Origin: SMXQ01 sp033720855
GTDB taxonomy: Bacteria > Pseudomonadota > Alphaproteobacteria > SMXQ01
Reading direction: 5' to 3'
Length of the DNA: 26,155 nt
Assembly: GCA_033720855.1 (NCBI GenBank)
Contig: JAWWBR010000038.1
Location: forward strand, 1 to 26,155
The position numbers and the translations under genes are program-made. Below the pieces are notes generated by a model. It saw only the letters and a list, made by a program, of their open reading frames with translations. It ran no database searches and was not told where the DNA came from. Shown here piece after piece: positions 1-7,223 of the stretch; the first letter of the stretch is position 1, and each line of letters begins with the position of its first letter.

Positions 1-164
1 ACTACAAGGGCAAGAACGTCACCGCCAAGGTCTCGGGCTCGCGCACCAAGGTAACGGTCAACGGCAAGAAGGCCAAGCGCAAGGCGGTCAAGGTCGGCAT
101 GACCTGCACCTTCACCTATCCCGGCCCCGGACAGGAAGCGACCAACGTCGATTGCAAAGGGTAA
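1..164 (+). CDS. C-terminal end of a TctC-like substrate-binding protein (5' partial)
   Basis: The window opens inside a gene; the reading frame starts at base 3 and ends with TAA at 162-164. The visible 53 residues are a basic, lysine-rich tail with two cysteines (GMTCTF and VDCKG). They match the last 53 residues of the complete TctC-like gene downstream except at about five positions. I therefore infer that this is the end of a second, tandem copy of the same periplasmic binding protein, although the binding domain lies outside the window. A strong intrinsic terminator follows, so the copy probably ends its own transcript. Confidence 0.75.
   Translation, partial: YKGKNVTAKVSGSRTKVTVNGKKAKRKAVKVGMTCTFTYPGPGQEATNVDCKG
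1..164 (+). repeat. Direct repeat copy A (tail of tandem TctC-like genes)
   Basis: This stretch aligns without gaps to 1497-1660, with about 19 mismatches in 164 bases, many of them at third codon positions. It marks a gene duplication rather than a mobile element. Only the tail of the left copy is visible, so the full extent of the repeat is unknown. Confidence 0.85.
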
Positions 165-190
165 ATCCAGCCCGAAGCGATTACCCTCAA

Positions 191-216
191 ACGCCCCCAT
201 CCCGGGGGCGTTTTTT
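191..216 (+). terminator. Rho-independent terminator after the first TctC-like copy
   Basis: An 8-bp perfect stem, ACGCCCCC (191-198) with GGGGGCGT (204-211), encloses a 5-base loop and runs into a T tract (211-216). It lies 26 bases after the stop codon. Confidence 0.9.
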
Positions 217-272
217 CTTATCCGAACCCGTTAACCCATTGATAGATAAACCTTTCAACGAACCGCCCCGGC

Positions 273-281
273 TGGTATGAT
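273..281 (+). promoter_or_regulatory. Candidate extended -10 promoter of the TctC-like gene
   Basis: TGGTATGAT reads as an extended -10 element (TG-n-TATGAT, five of six matches to TATAAT). It lies between the preceding terminator and the start codon at 344. The best -35 at standard spacing (TTTCAA, 253-258) is weak, which an extended -10 can tolerate. The call rests on motif matching only. Confidence 0.45.
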
Positions 282-343
282 CCGCCCCAAACAGGACATA
301 TTCTTAGGCAACTCTTTTCCAACCACGTCAACAGGGAGAAAGC

Positions 344-1660
344 ATGATGACCCTTCGCACTTTCGGAAGCGTCCTTGCCATGGCGGGTGTGGTCGGTTTG
401 GCATGGGGTGCCGCCCCGGCCGCCGCCGATCCCGTCGCGGATTTCTATAAAGGCAAACGGATCAAGATGATCGTCGGCTCCTCGCCGGGCGGCGGCTACG
501 CCACCTATGCGCGGCTCATCACCCGCCATCTCGGCAAATATGTACCGGGCAAACCGCGCTTCATCGTCCAGAACATGGACGGCGCCGGCTCCATCGTCGC
601 CGCCAACTTCGTCTCCAATGTCGCGCCCAAGGACGGCACCGTCATCGTCGGCCTGCAGCGCAACATCGCCCTGGTCCAGATCCTCGGCACCAAGGGTCCG
701 AAGTTCAAGGCGAAGGATCTGAACTGGCTGGGCAGCCTGGCCAACGAGGCCGGCGTCTGCGTCGTCGATAAGCGCACCGGCATCAAGAAGTTCGAGGAGC
801 TGTTCACCAAGTCCGTCGAGATGGCCGGATTCGGCCCCAACGATTCGGAGATTCAACCAGCGCTCTTCAACAACACCTTGGGCACCAAGTTCAAGATCGT
901 GAAGGGCTATCCTTCCTCCAACGCCGGCAATTTGTCGCTCCAGCGCGGTGAAACCAACGGGCTGTGCCAGTCATGGTCGTCCTTCCAGGCGATCGCCGGA
1001 CCCTATTACAAGGCCGGCAACGTCTACCCGCTGGTACAGATGTCGCTGAAGCCCCATCCTGAACTGACGAAGATGGGCGTGCCCATGATCTTCGATTTCA
1101 TCACCAAGGAGCGGGTCCAGCCGGGCCTGACGACTGAAGAGGTCGAATCCTATTTCCGCCTGCTGTTCGCCTCCAAGGCCATGGGCCGGCCCTTCGCCCT
1201 GGCCGCCGGCGTGCCCAAGGAACGGGTCGATGCCCTGCGTACGGCCTTCAACAATATGGCCAAGGACGAGAAGTTCCTGGCCGACGCCAACAGGCAGAAA
1301 CGCGAGGTCAACCTGGTCACCGGCGTGGAGATCCAGGATATCGTCGAAAAGATGGCGGCCACGCCCAAGCCGGTGCTCGACAAGCTTGACGACCTGATGA
1401 AGTACAAGGGTCCGGTCAAGGTGGTAAAGGTCGAGATGGTCAAGCACACCGGCAAGGTGACCGCGACCAAGCGCGGCGGCCGGCGCATCGTCATCGACTA
1501 CAAGGGCAAGAACGTCACCGCCAAGGTGTCGGGCTCGCGCACCAAGGTCACCGTCGATGGCAAGAAGGTCAAGCGTAAGGCGGTCAAGGTCGGTATGACC
1601 TGCACCTTCACCTATCCCGGTGCCGGACAGGAAGCCAAGAATATCGACTGCAAGGGCTAG
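344..1660 (+). CDS. TctC/Bug-family periplasmic substrate-binding protein with basic C-terminal tail
   Basis: Probable periplasmic solute-binding component of a tripartite tricarboxylate transporter (TTT) system, whose ligands are typically di- and tricarboxylates or aromatic acids. The 438-residue protein begins with a signal peptide (cleavage near residue 28, after APAAA). The TctC domain follows: FYKGKRIKMIVGSSPGGGYA and then a segment reading NMDGAGSIVAANF. Usual TctC proteins have about 320-330 residues; here roughly 75-80 more are present, a basic beta-rich-looking tail with two cysteines that could form a disulfide. Two ATG codons are adjacent (344 and 347); GGGAG at 334-338 serves either. 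No TctA or TctB membrane genes lie nearby, so the transporter partner must be encoded elsewhere, or the protein acts as a sensor-type binding protein. Confidence 0.88.
   Translation: MMTLRTFGSVLAMAGVVGLAWGAAPAAADPVADFYKGKRIKMIVGSSPGGGYATYARLITRHLGKYVPGKPRFIVQNMDGAGSIVAANFVSNVAPKDGTVIVGLQRNIALVQILGTKGPKFKAKDLNWLGSLANEAGVCVVDKRTGIKKFEELFTKSVEMAGFGPNDSEIQPALFNNTLGTKFKIVKGYPSSNAGNLSLQRGETNGLCQSWSSFQAIAGPYYKAGNVYPLVQMSLKPHPELTKMGVPMIFDFITKERVQPGLTTEEVESYFRLLFASKAMGRPFALAAGVPKERVDALRTAFNNMAKDEKFLADANRQKREVNLVTGVEIQDIVEKMAATPKPVLDKLDDLMKYKGPVKVVKVEMVKHTGKVTATKRGGRRIVIDYKGKNVTAKVSGSRTKVTVDGKKVKRKAVKVGMTCTFTYPGAGQEAKNIDCKG
1497..1660 (+). repeat. Direct repeat copy B (tail of TctC-like gene)
   Basis: This is the second copy of the repeat at 1-164, gap-free and about 88% identical. 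It covers the end of the complete TctC-like gene, including the stop codon. Confidence 0.85.
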
Positions 1661-1695
1661 ACCGTAACGCCTGTCCCCGCATCACCTGAACTGGG

Positions 1696-1726
1696 AACGC
1701 CCCCACCTGCGTGGGGGCGTTTTCTT
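1696..1726 (+). terminator. Rho-independent terminator after the TctC-like gene
   Basis: An 11-bp perfect stem, AACGCCCCCAC (1696-1706) with GTGGGGGCGTT (1711-1721), has a 4-base loop and is followed by T-rich sequence. The core stem (ACGCCCCC/GGGGGCGT) is the same as in the terminator at 191-216, consistent with tandem duplication including the flank. Confidence 0.9.
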
Positions 1727-1792
1727 TGCTCCCGGTCCCTTGCCATGAGGGGCCCACACGGAACGCCCGGGCGACGCCGACCCGCCTAACTC

Positions 1793-1999
1793 TCAGCCGA
1801 TCACCTCGCGCCCGGCATCGGTGATGCTGACGGCATGGAACCCCTGGCTGACGTCCGCCTTGGTGGCCCAGCCGGCCTCGACGCATTCCATCAAGGTGCG
1901 CCAGGGCAGCGACTGGCGGTCCCCTTCCTCGATGGCGACGTCTCCCGACATCACCAAAAGCTCCAATAGCAGGCGTTGTTGCGGCAACACCGAACGCAT
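1793..1999 (-). CDS. Small protein of unknown function (68 aa), possible winged-helix fragment
   Basis: I do not recognise this family. The predicted 68-residue protein starts MRSVLPQQRLLLELL and ends TDAGREVIG. The pattern of an N-terminal helix, WRTLMECVEAGW in the middle and SITDAGREV at the end resembles small winged-helix-like proteins, but this is a weak impression. The start at 1999 is chosen because GGAGAGG lies four bases upstream on the minus strand; longer readings toward 2095 add an arginine/proline-rich segment without a convincing ribosome site. It stands alone between two plus-strand units and converges on the terminator at 1696-1726. Confidence 0.6.
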   Translation of the reverse strand: MRSVLPQQRLLLELLVMSGDVAIEEGDRQSLPWRTLMECVEAGWATKADVSQGFHAVSITDAGREVIG

Positions 2000-2133
2000 G
2001 CGCCTCTCCGTGTCTCGATACCTCCCAAAGGCGTCGGTCTCATGCGCCACTCTAGGCAGCCCATGGGGCCTTGGCAACGCGCCCGAGCGCCGCAAAGCCG
2101 CGGCTGTTGGCGGGCGCCAAGGCGGCGGCGCTG

Positions 2134-2142
2134 TGGTATAAA
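2134..2142 (+). promoter_or_regulatory. Candidate extended -10 promoter of the ornithine-cyclodeaminase-family gene
   Basis: TGGTATAAA is an extended -10 element (TG-n-TATAAA, five of six matches), 33 bases before the start at 2176. No good -35 is visible at standard spacing. It resembles the element at 273-281. Confidence 0.45.
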
Positions 2143-2175
2143 CGGCACGACACCTTGCCCGCGGAGGAACACCAT

Positions 2176-3174
2176 ATGGCCGACGACGCCCCCAAGACCT
2201 TCCTTTGGCTGACCGAAGCCGACGTGGTCTCGCTGATCAACCTTTCCGGCGTGATCGAGGCTTTGGAACAGGGGCTGAAACTGGAGGCGGAAGGCAAAGC
2301 CAAGAACCTGCACAAGGGGCAATCGGTATGGCAGGGCGGCAGCCTGAACGTTACCGGCGCCCAGTTCACCGGGGCGGGCTTCGCCGGCGCAAAGGTATGG
2401 AGCAACGTCGGCGGCAAGTCGGCGCCCCTGGTGCTTCTGCATGGATCCGATGACGGGCAGCTCAAGGCCATTATCGAGGCCGTGGCGCTCGGCCAGATGC
2501 GGACCGCGGCGCTCGCCGCCGTCGCCACCCGCTGGCTCGCCGCCGAGGGTGCCGATGACCTCGGACTGGTGGGCACCGGCAAGCAGGCCATTACCCAGGT
2601 GGCGGCGGTTCACGCGGTCAGGCCCCTCAAACGGCTTCGCGTCTTCAGCCCGACGGCGGAAAACCGCGCGCGTTTCGCCGAGACCGTGCGCGGCCAGTTC
2701 AATTTCGAGGTGGCGGAGGCCTTAAGCGTCGAGGATGCGGTGCGCGATGCCCCCATCATCACCACCGTGACCCGCGCCAAAGAGCCGTTCCTGTTCTCGG
2801 ACATGGTGGCACCGGGCAGCCACATCAACGCTGCAGGCGCGATCATCCCCGCCTTCGCCGAGATCGGCGAAGACATCATTGCCCGCTGCGATCGGGTGGT
2901 CGTCGACAATCTCGATCAGTGCCGGGAGCTGTCCCGCGAACTTCAGGCCTTTTATGACGGCGGACCCGGCGACTGGAATGACGTCGAGATCTTGTGCGAC
3001 GTCGTCGCCGCAGGTCGGCCGCGCACCCAGGAGCTGGACCTCACCCTGTTCAAATGGATGGGCGTCGGCCTTGCCGATCTGGCGGCCGGAATAGAGATCT
3101 TCCGCCGTGCCCAAGACAAGGGAATCGGCACGGCCTATCCCCACCCCGGCCGCGCGGCGCCGGATCTCGGCTGA
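2176..3174 (+). CDS. Ornithine cyclodeaminase / mu-crystallin family protein
   Basis: NAD(P)-dependent cytosolic enzyme family that includes ornithine cyclodeaminase, alanine dehydrogenase and ketimine reductases. The exact substrate cannot be read from sequence. The 332-residue length is normal for the family. Visible hallmarks are the substrate-side segment AKVWSNVGGKSAPLVLLHGS, the helix LGQMRTAALAAVATRWLA, and the Rossmann motif LGLVGTGKQAITQVAA for the dinucleotide. The start at 2176 is fixed by GGAGGA at 2163-2168; the frame stays open upstream to 2071 but lacks a ribosome site there. msrA begins 15 bases after the stop and probably shares the transcript. Confidence 0.88.
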   Translation: MADDAPKTFLWLTEADVVSLINLSGVIEALEQGLKLEAEGKAKNLHKGQSVWQGGSLNVTGAQFTGAGFAGAKVWSNVGGKSAPLVLLHGSDDGQLKAIIEAVALGQMRTAALAAVATRWLAAEGADDLGLVGTGKQAITQVAAVHAVRPLKRLRVFSPTAENRARFAETVRGQFNFEVAEALSVEDAVRDAPIITTVTRAKEPFLFSDMVAPGSHINAAGAIIPAFAEIGEDIIARCDRVVVDNLDQCRELSRELQAFYDGGPGDWNDVEILCDVVAAGRPRTQELDLTLFKWMGVGLADLAAGIEIFRRAQDKGIGTAYPHPGRAAPDLG

Positions 3175-3189
3175 ACGAGGAGGAGAGCG

Positions 3190-3648
3190 ATGGAAAAGGC
3201 AATGTTCGGGGCCGGCTGTTTCTGGGGCGTCGAAGCCGCATTTCGGCGCGTTCCGGGGGTTCACGACGTCACCGTCGGCTATTCCGGCGGCACCACCGAA
3301 AACCCGACCTATCAGGACGTCTGCTCCCACACCACCGGCCACGCGGAGGTCGTGTTGGTCGAGTTCGATCCGAACCAAGTGAGCTTCGAGCAGCTCTGCG
3401 AGCTGTTCTTCACCATCCACGATCCCACCCAGCTCAACCGCCAAGGGCCCGATGTCGGCGATCAATACCGCTCGGCGATCTTCTTCTTCGATGACGCGCA
3501 GAGGGAGACGGCACGCGCGGTACGGGACCGCCTGGAGGCCTCGGGGCGATTCCGCGACGAAATCGTCACCCAGATCGCCCCGGCCGAGACGTTCTGGCGG
3601 GCCGAGGACTACCATCAACGCTATTTCGAAAAACACGGCGGCCACTGA
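3190..3648 (+). CDS. msrA: Peptide-methionine (S)-S-oxide reductase MsrA
   Basis: Repairs oxidised proteins by reducing methionine-S-sulfoxide, using thioredoxin-type reductants. The 152-residue protein carries the signature GAGCFWGVE with catalytic Cys10, followed by VGYSGGTTENPTYQDV and TTGHAEVV, all typical of MsrA. Two other cysteines (in QDVCSH and EQLCEL) are present, but there is no cysteine near the C-terminus, so the usual C-terminal resolving cysteine is absent and another route must regenerate Cys10. AGGAGGAG at 3177-3184 is a strong ribosome site. The length suggests a minimal cytoplasmic MsrA without MsrB fusion. Confidence 0.95.
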   Translation: MEKAMFGAGCFWGVEAAFRRVPGVHDVTVGYSGGTTENPTYQDVCSHTTGHAEVVLVEFDPNQVSFEQLCELFFTIHDPTQLNRQGPDVGDQYRSAIFFFDDAQRETARAVRDRLEASGRFRDEIVTQIAPAETFWRAEDYHQRYFEKHGGH

Positions 3649-3669
3649 TCGCCGATGAGGCCGGGCCCG

Positions 3670-4476
3670 ATGCAGCTTCGCTACCTCGCCATCCTCTCTC
3701 ACAATCCATCGGCCCTCGCCGCATTCTACAACCGCGTCTTCGCTCTCCGAGAGCTCGCCCGCAGCGACGACGGCGACGTCGCGCTGACCGACGGTTACGT
3801 CAATATCTCGCTCTACCGCCTGCGCCCCCAGTTGGGCGAGCCGCGCCTTGAATTGGGTCTGCACCACATCGGCTTCCAGGTGGATGATCTTGACCGGGTG
3901 ATCGCCCGCTACCACGCGATAAACCCGAGGGGGCTGGTGGTCGAGGAGCCCGACAACCTATCCCGCGGCGAGGCGCGGATCTTCGACCACGAATGCCTTC
4001 CGGTGACCCTGAGTAAAGGCGATTTCGGCGTCGGCGGCGACGTCGACCGGCTGCCGCGCATGCGCCACGTCGCCTTCAACGCGCTCGACCCCGAACGGTT
4101 CGGCGATTTCTATCAGCAGGTCTTCGGGCTCCGCGAACTGGGCGCCATGCGGGCCTTCCGACGCCGCGGACGGCCCAATGCGTTTCTCGGCGACGGGCGC
4201 GCGAACCTCGCCGTTCATCCGTTCTACACGGACAATTTCGGCCACGAAGCGCGCTACGGCGTCAACCATTTCGGTTTTCTGGTAAATGATCTCGAGCGCA
4301 TGGTGGCGGCCATCGCCGAAGAGCCCGGGGCGTCGGTCGCGCCGCGGCCCGAACGCCCCTATGAGGACTACCGGGCCCGCGACCCCGAGGGCAATGGCGT
4401 CGACCTGTGCATGACCAAGGGACTGGAGGTCGACAGCAACAAACTCGATACCGTGGACGGTGTCGTCGAGGCCTAA
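3670..4476 (+). CDS. Two-domain VOC (glyoxalase/extradiol dioxygenase fold) protein
   Basis: Vicinal-oxygen-chelate family protein, a metal-dependent fold shared by glyoxalases and type I extradiol ring-cleavage dioxygenases. Two VOC modules are visible: residues about 1-125 (ILSHNPSALAAFYNRVFALRELA, then LELGLHHIGFQVDDLDRVIA) and about 130-260 (MRHVAFNALDPERFGDFYQQVFGL, then VNHFGFLVNDLERMV, then DPEGNGVDLCM). In the second module the likely metal ligands are the His of MRHVAF, the His of VNHFGF and an Asp in GNGVDL, where Glu is usual. The start is set at 3670 because GAGG (3657-3660) lies nine bases upstream; an in-frame ATG at 3655 is the alternative. The stop overlaps the convergent amidohydrolase stop by four bases. 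A ring-cleavage role fits the aromatic-acid-type neighbours but is inferred. Confidence 0.85.
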   Translation: MQLRYLAILSHNPSALAAFYNRVFALRELARSDDGDVALTDGYVNISLYRLRPQLGEPRLELGLHHIGFQVDDLDRVIARYHAINPRGLVVEEPDNLSRGEARIFDHECLPVTLSKGDFGVGGDVDRLPRMRHVAFNALDPERFGDFYQQVFGLRELGAMRAFRRRGRPNAFLGDGRANLAVHPFYTDNFGHEARYGVNHFGFLVNDLERMVAAIAEEPGASVAPRPERPYEDYRARDPEGNGVDLCMTKGLEVDSNKLDTVDGVVEA

Positions 4477-5360
4477 GCGTCCTTGTCCCAGCCATAGAGC
4501 CGCGCCGGATTGTCCACCAGCACCTGGTGCCGGTGGTCTTCGTCGGGCACCGCGCGAAAAATGAAATCCAGCAGATCCGCATCGTCGGGCACCGGCACGT
4601 CGAAACTGGGGTGCGGCCAGTTGGTCCCCCAGATGGCCCGGTCGGGACGGGCCTCGACCAGGGTGCCGACGATCTCGACCATGTCGCCATAATCGGGCGG
4701 CCCTTCGGCGGAGAGATCGTAATAGGCGTAGAGGTTGACGTAGGCGTTCTCCTCGCCGGCCAGGACCTCCTTCACGGCCTCGAATTGGGGCGTCCCCGGG
4801 CGGCGATCATGGGTCAGATAGCCGACATGATCGATGCTGTAGGGAATGGGCAGCCGCCGCAGGGTCGGCAGCAGCGCCACCACCTCGTCGATGTCGTTGA
4901 GGTGGATCTCCACGTGCCAGCCGAGGTCCGCCACCCGTTCAGCCAGGCCCGGCAGGTGATCGGGACCGAGGCCGCCGACCGACCGGGTCGAGATCCTGAA
5001 CCCCGTCATGCCGCCCTCGGCCAGGGCTTCGATCTCGGCGTCGGTGGTCTCCGGCTTGACCAGGGCCAGGCCCTTGAACGCGCCGCCCATGGCGGCGATG
5101 GCGGCGAGCGACGGCACGTTCGAGGTCATACCGCTGCCGGTGATCACCACCCCGCGCTCGAGGCCGAGCCGCTCCGCCATCCGGCGGTAGTTTTCGAGCC
5201 CCGCCTCGACCGGCGTATAGCGGCGATCGGGCTTGAGCGGAATGTCGGCCTCATAGATATGAAAATGGGTGTCGCAGGCCCCCGGCGGCGCTTTGCGTGC
5301 CGGCGTGCGGCCGTCATGCTTGGGCCGGCGCAGCTTGGGCGGTTCGGTCGATCGGGCCAT
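4473..5360 (-). CDS. Amidohydrolase family protein (2-pyrone-4,6-dicarboxylate lactonase-like)
   Basis: TIM-barrel metal-dependent hydrolase of the Amidohydro_2/COG3618 type, which includes LigI lactonase of protocatechuate/lignin catabolism. The 295-residue protein has the N-terminal metal motif ACDTHFHIYE (His32, His34), a middle HVEIHLND segment, SIDHVGYL, and WGTNWPHPS near the end. The last motif usually reads GTDWPHP in lactonases; here the catalytic Asp position is Asn. The start at 5360 follows GGGGGA in the preceding 14-base gap; the longer frame to 5573 overlaps the upstream gene. It is the second gene of a two-gene minus-strand operon with the decarboxylase-like gene, which supports a catabolic role. 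The true substrate is unknown. Confidence 0.85.
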   Translation of the reverse strand: MARSTEPPKLRRPKHDGRTPARKAPPGACDTHFHIYEADIPLKPDRRYTPVEAGLENYRRMAERLGLERGVVITGSGMTSNVPSLAAIAAMGGAFKGLALVKPETTDAEIEALAEGGMTGFRISTRSVGGLGPDHLPGLAERVADLGWHVEIHLNDIDEVVALLPTLRRLPIPYSIDHVGYLTHDRRPGTPQFEAVKEVLAGEENAYVNLYAYYDLSAEGPPDYGDMVEIVGTLVEARPDRAIWGTNWPHPSFDVPVPDDADLLDFIFRAVPDEDHRHQVLVDNPARLYGWDKDA

Positions 5361-5374
5361 GGTGTCGATTCCCC

Positions 5375-6364
5375 CTAGATCTGGACGTCCACGTCGGAGC
5401 CTTTGGCGAACAGGTCTTCCGGCTTGGCGTGGTAATGGGCGATGCCCTGCTCGAAGGCGTATTGGCAGAAGGCCTCCAGGGTCTTGCGGTTGGCATCGAT
5501 GCCATAGGGAAAGATGTCGCCATTGAACTTTTGCATCATCTGTTCCGCATGGTCGACCGCCCAGGGCAGGCAATAGCGCGAGACGCTGATCTCGAGGAAG
5601 CGAGCCATCGCCCGCTGCTTCGCCTCGAGGAAGGCATTGTAAAGATTGCGGGCGATCCAGGGATTGTCCGCCAATATGTCCTTGCGCAGCGCGATCACGT
5701 GCATGATCGGGAAAATACCGGTCTCATCGAAGTAGCGCTCCTCGACCTCGCGGTAATTGGGAAAAACGCGCCTGACATCGGGATGGCCGGCTTCGAACAC
5801 CTTGGGGGCACGGGCGACCAAGGCCCCGTCGATCTCGCCGGACGCAAGCATCTCAGAAATCGACTTGTCCTCGATGCGCTCGACCTCCAGCCCCTCGGGC
5901 AGGTTCAATTCCACCTTCTCGCCGCGACCCGGCTGTTCGGTGCCGGCCTGGACCCAGTGGACCGACTTCAGGTCGACGCCGGCGTTATGTTCCAGCCAGC
6001 CCCTGGTATAAACGGCGGCGGTTTGGGCCCATTCCGGGACGGCGATGCGCTTCCCGGCGAAGTCGGCGGCTTCGCTTATGCCGGAATTGACGTTGCAGTA
6101 GAAAGACGAGAACCGGAACTGGCGAGAGGTCCAGACCGGGATCGCGGTGATGTCGCTCTCCTCGCGAGTGGCCTGAGCGATGAATTTGGCGAAACTCAGC
6201 TCCGAGACCTCCCATTCCCGATTGAAGGTGAAACGGGTGAAGATTTCGTGGATTTCCATGGTCAGCCATGTCGGATCCAACCCCTCGGCGGTCACGACCC
6301 CATCGCGGAAATCGCGCATGTGATCGTAATCGGATGTCGCAATGGTCAGCGGTAATCTTTTCAT
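5375..6364 (-). CDS. 4,5-dihydroxyphthalate decarboxylase-like protein (periplasmic-binding-protein fold)
   Basis: Similar to Pht5-type 4,5-dihydroxyphthalate decarboxylases, enzymes that use a type II periplasmic-binding-protein fold and belong to phthalate degradation. The 329-residue protein starts MKRLPLTIATSDYDHMRDF, lacks a signal peptide, and shows the family landmarks WEVSELSFAKFI, ITAIPVWTSRQFR, GKRIAVPEWAQTAAVYTRG and FPIMHVIALRKDI. Many relatives are annotated only as ABC-type binding proteins, so the decarboxylase reaction is not certain. The start at 6364 matches the family N-terminus although the nearest purine-rich ribosome site is about 15 bases upstream. It heads the operon with the lactonase-like amidohydrolase 14 bases downstream. 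Confidence 0.8.
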   Translation of the reverse strand: MKRLPLTIATSDYDHMRDFRDGVVTAEGLDPTWLTMEIHEIFTRFTFNREWEVSELSFAKFIAQATREESDITAIPVWTSRQFRFSSFYCNVNSGISEAADFAGKRIAVPEWAQTAAVYTRGWLEHNAGVDLKSVHWVQAGTEQPGRGEKVELNLPEGLEVERIEDKSISEMLASGEIDGALVARAPKVFEAGHPDVRRVFPNYREVEERYFDETGIFPIMHVIALRKDILADNPWIARNLYNAFLEAKQRAMARFLEISVSRYCLPWAVDHAEQMMQKFNGDIFPYGIDANRKTLEAFCQYAFEQGIAHYHAKPEDLFAKGSDVDVQI

Positions 6365-6420
6365 GAGCGTTTTCGTTTTGCCCCCCTTCTGCGTCGGCCC
6401 GAATTTGCCCTGTGTTTTAG

Positions 6421-6434
6421 CCCGCCGCGGCGGG
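6421..6434. promoter_or_regulatory. 14-bp perfect GC palindrome between two minus-strand genes
   Basis: CCCGCCGCGGCGGG is its own reverse complement. It lies just past the stop of the exported-protein gene (minus strand) and 57 bases upstream of the decarboxylase-like start. No T tract follows, so it is not a standard terminator; it may be a protein-binding site or a processed hairpin. Confidence 0.35.
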
Positions 6435-6441
6435 AGTTCAA

Positions 6442-7041
6442 TCATGGAATCTGTCGCTTGATGACGTCGGTCGGCTCCTGAACCGGGCCAAGCGGGTTTT
6501 CCGCGTCCAGGCGCCGGTCGATATTGGGTTCCCCCGACCACAGCTTGTAGACCACCAGATTGTGGTGGATTACGAACAGCGCCCTGAATTTCCAACCCGT
6601 TTCGTGAGTCACCCGACGGAAATTGAGAAGGTCGAGGAACGCCGAGCCGGTGCGTTTGCGGTGGAGGCGTTCCAGATTGACCTCGTAGCCGAAGCAAGAG
6701 CCCTGGGCCGCCAGGCAGGACTGGACCGCGATCGGCACAGCAGAGGCAGCCGCCGTATCCCCGGTGCGGAAGCGGCGGTGGATGTCCAGGTAGCTGAGAA
6801 TCCGGACATTGGTATCGCCGTAGGGATCGTAGCCCAACTCCCGGAGGACGGCCTCGTTGGTCAGTCCAGGCTGAACCTGATCATAGGTCGCCTTGGCCTC
6901 CGCGAAGGTTGCCCATTTCGACTTCGTGACGCGCTCCGATCTCGGTAGACTTCCGGCACAATCCGCCAATGCAAACGATCCCAGCAACAACACGGCGACC
7001 GTCATCACGGCCCCGCACACCCGTGCACCACGCTTCTTCAA
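6442..7041 (-). CDS. Exported protein of unknown function (199 aa)
   Basis: I do not recognise a named family. A TTG start at 7041 is preferred: GGAGG lies seven bases upstream on the minus strand, and it gives a textbook signal peptide (KKRGARVCGAVM, then a hydrophobic core TVAVLLLGSFALA). Cleavage by signal peptidase I after ALA is likely; the following DC does not form a good lipobox because Asp sits before the Cys. The mature part contains WATFAEAKATYDQVQPGLTN and LRELGYDPYGDTNVRILSYLD, a layout resembling small outer-membrane-associated proteins of the SmpA/BamE type, but only loosely. It is divergent from the flavin monooxygenase gene. Confidence 0.7.
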   Translation of the reverse strand: MKKRGARVCGAVMTVAVLLLGSFALADCAGSLPRSERVTKSKWATFAEAKATYDQVQPGLTNEAVLRELGYDPYGDTNVRILSYLDIHRRFRTGDTAAASAVPIAVQSCLAAQGSCFGYEVNLERLHRKRTGSAFLDLLNFRRVTHETGWKFRALFVIHHNLVVYKLWSGEPNIDRRLDAENPLGPVQEPTDVIKRQIP

Positions 7042-7169
7042 ACCGTTTCCTCCAGGGTCCCGGGCGCCAGGGATCCGGCACCGCACGTCTCCCGCCAGCC
7101 ATCGAGGGTAGGCCCAGCAAAGCCGCGGCGCAACCCGGCGCAGCGCCCCGGTTCCCAATCGGCTCGACA

Positions 7170-7198
7170 TTGACAGAGCATGCCGGGCCGCCCATAGA
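7170..7198 (+). promoter_or_regulatory. Candidate sigma-70 promoter of the monooxygenase gene
   Basis: A perfect -35 box TTGACA (7170-7175) is followed after 17 bases by CATAGA (7193-7198), a weak -10. Transcription would begin only about 20 bases before the start codon at 7224, leaving just enough leader for the ribosome site at 7211-7220. Confidence 0.4.
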
Positions 7199-7223
7199 TA
7201 AAGGCGGAATGGGGGAGGAAAGC

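Noticed and set aside
1..1660. Direct repeats as ends of a mobile element
   Set aside because: The repeats are coding tails of paralogous genes, with no transposase, inverted ends or target-site duplication.
6003..6014. TGGTATAAACGG resembling the extended -10 at 2134-2142
   Set aside because: It lies inside the decarboxylase-like coding sequence on the opposite strand with no gene starting downstream; a chance match.
5375..6364. Periplasmic ABC substrate-binding protein
   Set aside because: No signal peptide is present and the N-terminus MKRLPLTIATSDYD matches the cytoplasmic dihydroxyphthalate-decarboxylase type better. No permease or ATPase gene is adjacent.
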